Assembly (NCBI GenBank): GCA_024516035.1
Contig: CM044967.1
Span: forward strand, 12,699,592-12,763,591
Reading direction: 5' to 3'
DNA: 64,000 bases
Source of the DNA: Bactericera cockerelli
Taxonomy: Eukaryota; Arthropoda; Insecta; Hemiptera; Triozidae
The notes beneath the pieces were generated by a model that did not search any database, was not told the DNA's origin, and saw only the letters and a program-made list of their open reading frames with translations. This document shows, one piece after another, positions 12,001-25,400 of this stretch (position 1 is its first letter; every line of letters starts with the position of its first letter). The position numbers and the translations under genes are program-made.

Positions 12001-13216
12001 ATAATGGTAAATATTAAATATAAAAATTGACAATAATAATAAAATAAACAAGAAAAAAAATATATATATATATATGTCCTAACTAAAGGGCGGGGTTATT
12101 GCCTATGGCAATCTCTTCCACCCAATACTTGTAATTTCTGCACAATAAATATAAATATAATTACGTCCGGCAGACGGGTGTATATTGACGAGTTTAGCCC
12201 GATTTACATTAAAAAAAAAAATATTTATAATATTTTTCAGAATCAATACATTTTGTATTGATGAGATATAATAGACTTAAGATAAATTTACACACGTTTC
12301 TTTTGTTAATTATTATATCGCCTTATTTATACTGCCCGATTAGGACGTTCTGCGCGATAAATATAAATATAATTATGCCCGGCAGATGGGTGTTTATTGA
12401 CGGGTTTAGCCCATTCCATTTTCAAATACAGATAAATATAATATTTGACAGAATCAATTTAAATAGTATTAAATAGAATAACTAAGATAAATTTACAAAA
12501 TTTCATTATAATATTATTTACCTTATATATACATGCCCGTTAGTAAGCAATTAGTTCTAGCAGTAAGCCTATTCACATAGGAAATTAATAAATACAATAT
12601 ATTTAAATTAAATTGGTAAAGTCCTATGATTCTGCGCTACATTAGTTATATACCACTAAAATTGTGACATAAGAACACAAAGAACAAGCATTATTTTTAT
12701 TATTAATATTATTATTATTATAAATGTTTCTTTATAAAGAAAATAAATAAACAAACTACATATTAAAAAAAATACTTACCAAAAAGCCGCGGCATCATGC
12801 CTCGGGGGAGCCGCCCGCCCCGCCTGGGTGGTTCCCACTGCCGCCCCCTGCGTTGCTCACCGCAGCCGCATTGCTCGGGGTCCACAGCCCCCCCGGGGTG
12901 GGCCAGTGGAAGCTCGCCGCATACGGGTGAGCCGTGTGGTAGATCCCGTAGCCTGCGGCCCGTGCAAACTCGGCTGCGGCCCGCTCTGCGGCGCGATTCC
13001 GCAGTATCCTGTTGATGCTCGAGACGGAAGGGGCGGTGGCGTTTGTGCAGACACCTGTGGTGGAGAGATGACGGTGGTGGGGTTAGTAGATGAAACAAAG
13101 GGGGAGAGAGAGATTTGATTGATTTTTTTTTTGATTTTGATTTAATCTTTATTTAGTACAATATAAATTTACATAGAATGACACATCCTAAGATAATTCT
13201 ACCTTACCTTCTACCT

Positions 13217-13254
<38 letters not shown>

Positions 13255-13273
13255 AAGAGAGAGAGAGAGAGAG

Positions 13274-13313
<40 letters not shown>

Positions 13314-13374
13314 AGAGAGAGAAAGAAAGAAGAGAAAGAAGAGAGAGAGAGAAAGAGGAGAGAGAGAGAGAGAG

Positions 13375-13416
<42 letters not shown>

Positions 13417-16400
13417 ATTTGATTTCGAAAAAAAATCATTCATTTATATTTTATTTTTTATAATTTTATAAAAATTACTTCCCCTAAACTAATGCTAACT
13501 TTTTGGGTGTGGGGAGAAAGAGAGGGAGGGAGAGAGAGAGGGTGTGGGAGAGAGTTATCATATTAATTTGTGTTCGTCACTTTCCTGATGTCACAACTCA
13601 AACTCACTCAAACTCGCTTTACTAAACCTTTGCTGAACCTGGTACTTGACCCACCGTCTTCCAGGTTACAATTCCGCTGCCTTATCGATCATGTTACTGA
13701 GGTCGGTATCAGGAATCAAGATTGTGAGTGTGTATGGATTGTGAGTGTGTATGACGTGTATAAGAGAGAGAGAGAGAAAATCTGAAAATTGGTGGAAGCG
13801 CCAGAATACCTTTTTTACAATGTCGTAATTACCTAACAGTTGCAACTAATTAACAGCATATGCCTAGAGGGAGAGAGAAAAACGGTTGGAGTTAGAAGAG
13901 AACCTACATACCCAACTCCAACCTGAAAAGAAACAACTCTATGAACAAGGACTTGATTTCTAATATTGTTGGCTATTTTATAATATCTTATTGGCCTAAT
14001 GCAATGTATAATCAGACAAGACATTAATTGTGTACTCACAATTTGATAACTATCATGAACATGACTCATATGAATGATTTCATAAGGGAATCTCAGAATC
14101 CATTATGGGCAAGTCTCCGCGCGTGTTAATCACTTGGAAAACTCAATAATTTCTATAAAAAAATATAGGATCAGAAAATCCAATTCATACTTTCATATCC
14201 ACGAACACATGGAAAACAGAAAATTTAATATCGAGCAACTCGTGATGACATCTCTGTGAATCCTTGTGAAATTATCTGAAGGTATTTGTCGAGTGTGAAA
14301 TAGCTTAAACTGTTAAACCGAGTCTAATCATAGATCACTCGAGCAAGCGTCTTCAGGCAGTGGTAATTGGATATCATTTTCATAAGGCATCCGAGAGGTG
14401 GGACGATTCCTGCGACCAGCGTTACAGATGAAGAGTTTCATAGGTGATGCTTGGGCGAGCTAGCCTAGCCGAGGTGGTAATTATTATTCGCGGTAAAGTG
14501 ATCAATCCAAGTGCAAACTTTGATATAATCCAAAGTTTTACAGCAAAAAAAGAAAGAAAACGGTTGGCAAAACAAGTTTAGTGTCCTAACACTCCTAACA
14601 CGCCTTGCGCAAAATTATTTCAATGACAAAATTGTATCAATGACTTTGAAAATTGATCAAAATCGGGACTCGAACTGGCGACTACCAGATTCCCAGCCTG
14701 AACGATGTAGCTACTGAGATCAACTGTTTCTATATGAAATAATCTGACAATAAAGAATTTCAGAGTCAAAATACCAAAACCAAATGAGACATTTACCATA
14801 ACATCGCAGGAAGCAAATCTTTAGAAGTGTTGAATTCAATTTATCATCTTCGTATATTATTTTTCACAATGAAAAGTACAACATAATCATGACTGTATTT
14901 ATTGTATGGATAGGTAGATCCTATTTTATAAGTTGTCTTCTGAAACCATAAATGAATCAATAAGCAATAGCTGTGAGCAAGCATTAGATATCAGAGTAAC
15001 TAATCTAATTGCATAACACAAATCTTTAACTATCAAACCCAGAGGAGAATGACATATCATATCTCTTGGTAATCGATAGTAATTAGATTGGTCACACCAA
15101 ACTCTTTGAAAGGAGAATCAGAAATGTATCTTTCACACAAGGTGTTACACATTAGTCCAAAAATATGAGAGTGACATATTCCTCATCAGTGGTGTATGTC
15201 GTAAAGGGGAGCGATGTTTGTGTATTCAAACCAAATCTGAACAGCTCAGAAGTTACTGAACAGATTTATAGCAACTGTTAATTCAACATCAGAAATACAA
15301 AAACAGCAGTAGCACCAAAAACATCATCAAAATTGTCGACAACACTAACAAAACAAGTTTAGTGTTATGTGTGCCATATTTTGTTCAGCCTTCGTCGGTC
15401 AGTCATCTCAGACTCAGTTGACATGTGAGAGGCTCGAAATTTTCTACCCTCGTTTTTAACGATTGCGAGTTGCTTCAAAATCAGTCTCGATTGCTGACTC
15501 ACAGCTCAAAGTAACTCAGACCTCAGTAACCCTTAAACCAGAATCTAATCCGGCACTGCTCAAGGATACATCAGAAAATATGACTTACATTTTAATACAA
15601 AGCGATTTACTATCGATTACGGATGAGTTCATTCTTCTCCTATTAATATCAGAAGAATCCGTTTCCTAATTCAATAATAATTGAGATATTTGAGATGCTG
15701 TAGATTCATCTCAGAACAGGTTTGACGAATATCTGAGGTGATTTTTTTTAGAGATTCTCGTGAATCACGTATGTTTCCTAGTTACTCAGCAATCACGTTT
15801 AATTCAATTATAGAAAGCACCTAGCGATTGAGACGTGACTTGTTTTAATCTTCACTGCGGCAGTGTCTTGACTTGATGGTATGGTGGACAAACCGCCAAG
15901 CGCGGTTGTTTGCTAAAAGGTGAAGGAAACGTGAGTTCGATTCCAATAAGCGGTTTATAAATAATGACAAATGAAAACCACGTAACTTGTAGTTAAAGTT
16001 TTCGTAATTTTACAATTTATTTAACTTCATCTTATGAACAGGTATTATAAGATATCTTATTCTACAAAAAGTACATCAAATTTTAGACTCACATTCAATA
16101 AATTTGTATACAGCGAAGAAACGTGGCAGCTGTTTTAGAAACAATGCCCAAGGAAAGGGGTTTTAATTTCTTTATAGGTATACTTAACCTATATAGTTGG
16201 TATGATATTTTGTAAATAAAGATTTTAATTTAAAAGTGTCATGTAAAAAAATGTACCCACTTTACTCAGATTCTCGTATTAGAATGTCACATGTCATGTG
16301 CCTATATTATCACTTGAAAATAATATCTATAGAAAGGACACTTTTGAGTTATTTCTTTGACATGGTTATTTTTAAACAGATTTTAGACAGACCACATGCC

Positions 16401-19400
16401 AAATGGCCCAGTTTTGAGAGATCATGTCTTCACTTGGTTTGGTCAATAAGCCTCAAAACTGCAGCTGTCTCAATGAGTCAACAGGATCTCTCAAGCATAC
16501 AAAAGTAATTGAGCAAAAATGTATATATCCGCTTATTTAAGACTGTGTAGAGTGCAAACATTATATGATATAAGCATATTTCATATTTGAAACTTTCTTT
16601 CGTACGTATTTATTTAACTTAAATTTATGTCGTACGTATACACAAGCATATTTTATATTTGAAACTTTCGTGGATAAAAGTTCTAAATTACTTAATAATA
16701 TTTATGTAAAAAAATTGTAGTGTCTGTTCTGTAACGCTATTATTGGATAAAGACTATGCTGACGGTGGTTCGACATGCCAAGTATTAGCCTGATGAACAG
16801 CTTATGTTGAATGTGTATATAGGTAACATAAATAGTACCTAACTACCTACTAACTGTTACTGGTTAGGTGGATAAATCTATGAAGAAAGTTTTTACTTGC
16901 AATCTAAAATTGAAAGATTTTTATTGAAAAGAAAAAAAGTGTGAGCATTATAAAAAAATGAACAGAAAGCTAACAATTAATGCTGATTTTGACCAACCTC
17001 AGTAGCTCAGTTGTCTTGTAGGCCGGAGTCGGTGGTTCGACTTTTAAGTAGGTCTGGTATATATATGGCAAATATTGAGTAAGGTGAGTTTGAACATTTG
17101 ATTTAGTGCAAAAACTTAAAATTTGATGGACTTGGCCTGTTTCGCATACAAGTTTTAATATTTACTAATCACACAGAAATAATAATAATTATTATATTAT
17201 TTTAATCTCAAATATAATACTTCTTCGCCAACAGATGGAATCTCAAATCGGAAAGGACAGGTAGACTTGGTTTATTTGGTCTTGAAAAATCTCTGGCATT
17301 TCGCACCGGGTCATAAAGTTAGAACTCAAATAGATGGTCCCCGAAAATAAAAATTAATGTACTTTTATTAATTATCTACTTGTTATTAACGAGAGGATTA
17401 AAAGTGGGGCGGCATAAGCGGCATTCTTCAGTGGAGCCAAATAATTCCGATCCCAATGCTCATAAAAATTGACGAAATTTATTTTCGTCTAAATAATATT
17501 AAATCTCCCCGTGGTCAATTTGGTTGTTTTATGACTTGGATTGGTCTGACTGATATCAATGTAATGTAGGTAGTTCTAGTAGATCTCATCTCAAATTACC
17601 TCTTGGACCCATGTTATACGGTCGTACATTTCAAAATTAACACTTATCTCTGACAATTTTTTGGGATCTGCTTAATGTGATTTTTTATTTGCCTTGAATA
17701 CCTAGTCCACAGTTGGATGAAAAATACCTTTATTACATTTCGAACCATTCCGTGATTCCTTGAGCATTTGTGATCTGTTTAGAAATATTCGTTCATAATT
17801 TTCTTCTGCTTTACTTTAAACGTAATCCATGTGTTATGAGAAGTTCTAGGATTTTAAAGGAATAAATCCAAGAAAAACTAAGCTTAAGGCTCCTGTTCCT
17901 AAATTCTAATCTGATTCGTATAATTTGTTTAAAATCAGAGCATAATGAATTGGCTGACAATTCCTAACAGTGATACCTTTAATAAATAAATAAAATATTG
18001 GGTGATTCCATAACTTTCCTCTCCATAGGATAAGGAAAGTAATTTTTTTTTTAAAGTTATCATATTTGTGTCAATCAACTACGTGATATCACAACTATTC
18101 AAACTCGCTTTACTAAATCCACGCTGAAAACCGGACTTGAACCACCGACCTCCAGGTTACAAGTCCACCGCCTTATCGATCAAGCTACTGAGGTCGGGTA
18201 AGGAAAGTAAAAATATTAAATTGGTATTAGGTATTGGTTCACTTACTTTCAGAAATGAGCCTCTCTCGGATTTCCCACGCGAATATCGTCGGGTTCTCTC
18301 GTTTGTACTGTTCTATCTTGGAAACCACGGCGGGGGTGGCCACTTTGGGTTTGCTGCCCCCGATCAGCCCGGGCGGCCGCAGGGTTCCTGAAACACAAGA
18401 ACAATGAGAATCCAATAAATATTTAATTTAAAATAATTATAAAGTCCCTTATTTGTACTTACTTAGATATACTTAATTTCCGTGTCCATTACCTTTACAT
18501 CCATGCCATTCCGGAAACGGAAAACTTTCGGTCAGAAATTTCCAATCCGGCCAGGATTCGAACCCGCAACCTCCGGGTCAGTAACCAATGCTTTTAACCA
18601 CTGAGCCACGGAGGTCGGCTGTGGTGGAATGACATGGTGGTGGAAGGATTGATATGGGTATTGAACTCCTTGGGCGCCCAGATGCAATGTTCTGGGCTCC
18701 TTCCGTGTCCATGTGTAATGTATGTGTAGTGGTTGTGTTGGTATATATTATGTATTTAAAACTGTCTATAAGTAGAGTGAAAAATATTACTTACAATTAT
18801 GTATTGAAAAAGTAAGAGCTTGCAATTTTGAATTTTGTACTTCCCGATTAGGACTGATGAGTATTATTATTCCAAGATGTATAAGCGCAAGGCGCATTAT
18901 TATAAAGACCTATAACCTGTGACTTATTTTCTTGTAGTCCAGCGTATATCCAGCAGTAAGGCCAGAAATAGTATTTCATTTGTTAACCGGTAAATCTCAA
19001 CGGCGGACGTTATAAAAGACAATAACCCAAATTATTTGCTTTCGTTGTGAGCATTTAGAACGACGCGACTGACTCTTTCACAGGAACTTATAAAAGTAAA
19101 ATTTTGTTTTGAAAATGTCCCGAGCATTCCATAATATTACTGACCAATACCTTTATTGGTAGCTGGTATACGATTCCCAGCGAATGGAGGGTAAAACCAC
19201 CGTCCTAATACAGGACGTTAAATTAAATAAAATCGTTGGTGTTGTAGAAGACTATAAACAGAGAGCAGACTAGCCAACCCTTACAAGCAAGGCTAGCTTG
19301 CATTTTGCTAAGGGTTTAATGGCTCATAAAGAAAAGTCCAAGTCCTCATGATGGTTGATCGCACATAGAAATATATGGTTCAGGACGAGCCAACTTTCAA

Positions 19401-22400
19401 ATAAAGTTGGCTGGAGACCATCACTCCCCTCTCCAGCTGTAGCCAAGCTGGCTACAACAACAACATGAGGTTGAATAACGTCGACCCTGCTTGTGAGCGG
19501 GATAAGACAGAGTAAAAGAAGAAGACTGACCAATACCTTGCTTTTTTGTAAATTAACACAGAATATTTTGTTAACATCGTCGCGTTAATATTTCCCACTA
19601 AAGTTTAAACAGACTTTCCAGCCAGTAATATTGTTTCTTCGTATACTTTACTTCACTGTCCGTCACGCATATACAGACTATGCAGTCTTGGAGTCATGTG
19701 AATTGACATTAAACGAGGGTACCCAATTTTCACATACATTATCTATAACATTCATCCAGAATCGTTCCAGCTCGTGTAATATCATCAGTAATGCATGGGC
19801 AATTTACGACTAAGTAGGTAAATAATACCGCACATGGGAAATTTCACGACATCAGATCTAACCCCGTGCCCTGAATTATTCACTTTATATAGTCGACCAC
19901 GACTGAACAGTCTATAACTATTAATAGCATTTGATACAATGGCCCATTGTAATCAAATGGCCCATATTCATAAAAAGAAGCAACAGCTTTTCCTTGCGAA
20001 ATTTGAAGGAATTGCTTTAGTCTGTATTCATAAAGGTTTGAGAGCAAAAGTTTTCCGTGAAAGCAATTGCTTAGAAGTAAATGGTACGTGGGTATTCATA
20101 AAGCTGGCCTTTCCTTTTATATACAGCTCCTCTGACTTGAAAATAAAGCAATTGCTTGAGAGCAAAAAGCAAATACTTGCGAGCAAAAGGAAATAGTGTG
20201 AATATGAAAAAGAGCAATTGCTTTTTTTTCCACCTTTTGTCTTCATACATTTTACTTTACTTATTGCTTTTGCATTCAAGCAATTGTTCTTTTAAATGAA
20301 TACGGCCAATAAGAACTTCTTAAAGAAGTTTTCAGAAATTACACCTTATGATTCCAGCTCCCACTCGCTTAACTGTTCGAATTCGTGTAGTACCCGTGCA
20401 AATTGTTCTAATAAGCATCTATCATGGAATTAGCCTCGCTGACACGAATGAAATCAATAGCGCGATGGCCTTTGCTCCCTGGTGCCCACAAGTCTGGGAG
20501 CTTGGGCATTCACTGAAAATTTAACATGTTGTCAAACAGGCTGCAGTAATTGGTCTGAATGATTGACCACGCTAGTCTGATACACTTATTTGTGCTGATA
20601 GTTGCGGTTGCTTGTCTAGAAGGGTATGTATTTTCTTTTCTTCATAAAACTTTATTAAATTTATAATCAGCCATATATGGTTGGGAGCTGATCCGAGAAA
20701 GAACATCTTTAAAAACGAATTGACGTGCTGATAACTGATATTAAAATATGGTCCTTGCTGATAACTGATATTATAAATAAACGAGCCCCAATTTATTTTT
20801 TACACTTTATTAGGTAATAGACATATACAATACAAATAATTACAAACAAAATACAATATACAATATAACAAAAAAAAATATAAAGAAAAAATAATAAAAT
20901 ATACATATATATGTCCTAACTAAAGGGCGGTTATTGCCCTAGGCAATCTCTCCACCCAACCCTTTAAACAAAAAGGTAATGTTAGTAAACCAAGCCGAAA
21001 TCATACAACTAATAGTTGGAAGCTATCCATCCTAATGGTATCATATATCACATATAGCAGATCTAAGCTAATATGTATTGCATTGTCACTAACAGAAGAA
21101 TTTAATCGTGAAATTAATTGACCATTTGCTTGTGTATAAAACTGATCGTTAAATTTATGATTAAATAAAAATCATATAAAATTGTTTTAAGAAGTGTATT
21201 AGGTACAACCTTAAATTAGAAAATTCGAACGAACATGAATTCTATTCAGGTTCGAGTATTCCACTTTAATGTATCACCCTCAACTCTACCCCCATGTTTG
21301 TAGTAAGTATACACTCCAACCTAAATCAGTACTGACTACTGGACTTCCTTAGCAAGAGCTTAGAGCACTGAGCAGGTTACCGTGTTGACATCTCAACCTC
21401 AGTACATACTACATACCTAATCCCGTATTGCAAGCATAGCCATTACCCCCTCTAACCTGAGCTACCGCCATCTTGCTATGGGAAATATTTCCAACGCAAA
21501 TCCTCTCAGAGAGTGTAATTTACTTAGCGGAGGTATTACCTACAATTTGTGTTTCTATTGCACTGGGTATCCAGTGAGAAAGTAACATTTTGCTGCACTT
21601 TTTACCGCATGCCCAGTAGGGCTCAGTAAACTTCTCACGAACAACTATTTAAAAACGGATTATTTACTAGTTAAACAGAAAACAAAAACTTGTATTAAGT
21701 TCTATGTTCTCTACATACATTCCTCTCTTCACAACTGCTGTCGCTGTTGACTAGGTATTATGCATGGAGTTCTACCCCCTCATTAATTCTTTTGTGTTGA
21801 CGTTCGTTCTTTCCAGTGTTTACATGAATTGGATGCGACTACAACATGGAATAATTTGTTTACAAGAGTCCTAGATTCTGTTTTTAACAATACTTGGGAA
21901 GGTGTATGTCTTGAACTGTTTCTATAGAAATAGAACTCGTAGGTTGGAACGCGAAGATAAACACTAGCCAATGGAAATTAAGTATATTCTGTGGATATTG
22001 ATTCAAAAATATTCCAGAGCTATTATAGCTGAGAAACGATGGTATTACACTGGCCTCATTACGCTGGGAATTCATTGGTAACCAAAGTACTAGACATAGA
22101 AAATTGTTTGAATAAAGAAAAAATTACCCATCAACTAACTTTTGCTATTCGAAGGGCACGTTAAGGTATAAATGTGTAATTTAGTAATTGAGTGTAAAAC
22201 AAGAAAAAATCCTCAAAAACATTTTATCTATTTAAATATTTAATTCCATGCATTGGTTGAAATTAATTTGGAAATGAAAAACCAATCACATTGAAATGTC
22301 TTCAATAATTCAAATTGAGCATTATAACAACCATTTATTATGCTCAATTTCCAGATCCATATTCTATCTGCAGACGTTTGAACTCGAGTAATGTTGTCAG

Positions 22401-25400
22401 CAATGCATGGGTAATTAACGACTAAGAAGGTAGATAATAAGGAACACACGAAATTTCACGTCATCAACTTCTACCCTTATAGAATTTTTTAAAAGTTGTC
22501 CAATATTAATTGGTATGTTGCATGAACATAAAATTGGAAAATGTTCTAAAAAAATTGAATAAGTCCCATAAGCTGTACTCTCAATTGCAAACTTTCAAGG
22601 AGTCCAAATGGGTGTTATGCTAACCCAATCAATTCGATGCAGATTTTAAAATAGTAACATAATACATAATTATTTTTACGCTAATCCCTTGCAAATATCT
22701 GCATGTCATACAAAATAAATACAAAAATAAATTAAAAAAAAGAAGGTACATTGCAATCAAAAATACATACAAAGCAATACGAGACGATACGTAGAACTAT
22801 TAGATTCAGAAATATCATCATAAGGAAATGCTGACTCACCTAATAGTTTGGAGACAGCACCTTGCTGCTGATGCAGCACATGCTGTGCAATATCGTAATG
22901 TCTAAATAGAAGTCTTTGCTGCTGATTGACTAAAGAAGCTAGAGGCTGCTGACTTGCTGCTAAGGCGTACAGCTCTCTAAGAGATCCTGAAATCAAAAAA
23001 GAAAGGAGGCATTAAAAATTATATCGTTTGACATCACCTACCTGCATATTACAATTACAAACAAAAGCTTAGGTTTTTTTTATTTATTAAAAACAGTGGA
23101 TAGATTTTATATCCCTTTGGAAAGTATTTGCTAAGCAGAGAGAAAAATAGAACTTGTATTCAAAGAAAACGTATAATAGTATAGATAGATAGCTTAACTA
23201 TTTTAGGTCTGGTCTACTTATTAAGAGAGAAAGATACTAGCTTAAAGTAGGCAAGATTTTCTAATCAAGCCCATCATCATAGAGCCCTGTAATTGGTGGA
23301 AAGGGCATTCCCACTTTGATATAGTAGCTAGCATTAATATATCGGCCTTAAGTGAGGTAGTTTGAAGTTACATCCTTGTAATGGCACTGCCGATTCCAAA
23401 CCATAGCATAAAGCTGATCGTATAACTGAAATAAAAACAAGAACAGAACTCGATGGAATCGCCTCATATTGAAAAACTTTAATACAAACAAATGTATTCC
23501 ATTAGTAAATTGACTGATGGAAACATTTAACTACTGGCTGGTGAACCTAATGATTCCAAAGTTTTCTTACTAGCGTACTTAACATAATGTGGACAATCAA
23601 CTTCACATTAAGTTTCATATCTGAGGCTGTAATAAAATTATAGGAACGAATAAAAACTTATAGAGAAATAAATATAACTCTTTATCAAGTTGATTGCAGA
23701 CTTCAGACTGTGCATATCGTTAGAGGACAAATTGATTCCAAATTAGTATGTTCTAGTTAGATGTTCTAGAAATGTAATTTTATGTAATGGATTTCTGTTC
23801 ATCTTCAAAAATTGTAAAACAGAAGTTAAGGATTTCGGTGGGAAGGGCTTGAATTAACAGTAATTTGTACAACATTTGTAAGTTAAATTTTTCAAGTGAT
23901 GTGTTGCGCTAGAGTTAAAATTCCATGTCTCGAGTCTTGTGCATAAACGTCTTCAGAAAAATCTAGACACAAAAATATGAAAACTCAGCAGAAATAATAT
24001 CAGTAAACACATTTTTTGAATATATATTCGGGAAAAAATAAATATATAATAAGTTAGGTAAAGAATAAGTAGATGTAATTTGCAATATGATACATTATTG
24101 CTACGATGTCACCAAATCAGGGCAAATATTGTGATTTCCAACCATAGGCTTTCTAACAGCATACAGCAAACGCATAAAATATAGCTAGAACCAACATCTA
24201 ATACTCTACTTATCACATTTATTGATGGCTTACATTGGTTGGACTAATGCTGGCTGGTTAATGTTGGGAATTTTCTTTCACTCCGGAATAATCACATTGT
24301 TACACTTCCAGCAAATTCACTAATCAGATACACTATGAAAAGAGTGACAAAGTGAAGAAGATTATATTAAATTGAGATTATAGCTGTTCTTTTGTGATAT
24401 ATGCTGATGTCCGGATTGATGAACCGTTTCTTTTTCAGATGAGAGTCAATTCAAACTACATCTAGGTGAGACTGATAGCGATTTGAATATGGGAAGAAAG
24501 TGCCCGCACTCGTTATTAACTTAATTTCAAGTAAATAAATAGGTATAGCTTTTATCGTACAAAATTAGATTACAATAGATGAATTGACAAACTAACGTAG
24601 CTGCCAGAGAAATCCAATGACATATCTGACCCACGAACATTGATTGCACTTAAAACAATTAATTTCATGAATGTTAACATTCATGAAGTATGACAATACC
24701 GGGATTTGAACCCAAGTCTAGTTCTTAAACCTCCTACCACTATACTACAGTATAACAATACCAAGTATTACCCAATACAAATACAAACATTGAACAATCA
24801 TACAACCGAATCAAACAAGATATTAGACATGTAGGATGACATTATAGAAATGAAAGAGAATCATATGATAGTGATGCTGGTAATCATGAGAATGTTGAAG
24901 GAAGAAAAGGCAATGATAATGATGATGAAAGATAAGTTGAAGAAGAGGAGGAGGAAGAAGTTGAAAAAGAAGAAGAAGGACGAGAAAAAAAAGAAGAAGA
25001 CACTCATTCAAAAATGTCACTCTAGCTGTGTCTGGAAGAACTGATTCTGACGCGATTGATGTCACTCAGAGTGGTAACGGTATCAAGAAACCATATCGCT
25101 CCAGCCAACACCTCGACGATATTATGCAAAACAATTTTCAATTTTTATAGTCATCTATGTTGTACGTATTTCCTACATGAAATTATGTACAACTGTGAGG
25201 CGTAAAGAATGACGATCCTATTATTACTGTGTGCGCAAATGGTTGAATTCTCTTACTGGCCCTATTTAAGTGGCATGAATAAAGATGGATATCTTGGTCT
25301 TGTATATAGCAATGCCACATTTTACCCATGAAGTACATGATTCCTGTTTGACAACTGGAGGAGTAAAGGGACTTGTGAGTCTAAACTGATCAGTTTAGAC

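Larger units (their letters stand above)
13055..18246 (-). other. eyg intron 3
   Basis: A 5192-bp intron inside the paired domain coding. It contains the purine tract at 13222-13410, SINE copies at 13561-13707 and 18043-18198, and SINE-like fragments near 14650-14730, 15860-15955 and 16998-17050. The rest (about 13.8-17.9 kb) is unique-looking sequence without an open frame I can support; enhancers cannot be read from it. Confidence 0.8.
18388..22839 (-). other. eyg intron 2
   Basis: A 4452-bp intron with a tRNA-derived SINE (18478-18620, minus), a SINE of the shared body with an internal module (19150-19515), a MITE (19958-20306) and a SINE tail remnant (20795-20960, minus). The remainder, including 21.3-21.7 kb of somewhat higher GC, has no supported gene. 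Confidence 0.8.

Noticed and set aside
12763..13098. 111-codon minus-strand ORF overlapping eyg exon 4
   Set aside because: It is out of frame with the RED domain; only its last part might be used if a base is missing.
13178..13471. Arg/Glu and Leu/Ser repeat proteins
   Set aside because: They are translations of the GA tract.
18540..18620. tRNA gene
   Set aside because: A and B boxes are present but the ends do not pair and a SINE body follows.
24850..25044. Lys-rich ORF
   Set aside because: Product of a purine-rich low-complexity stretch.
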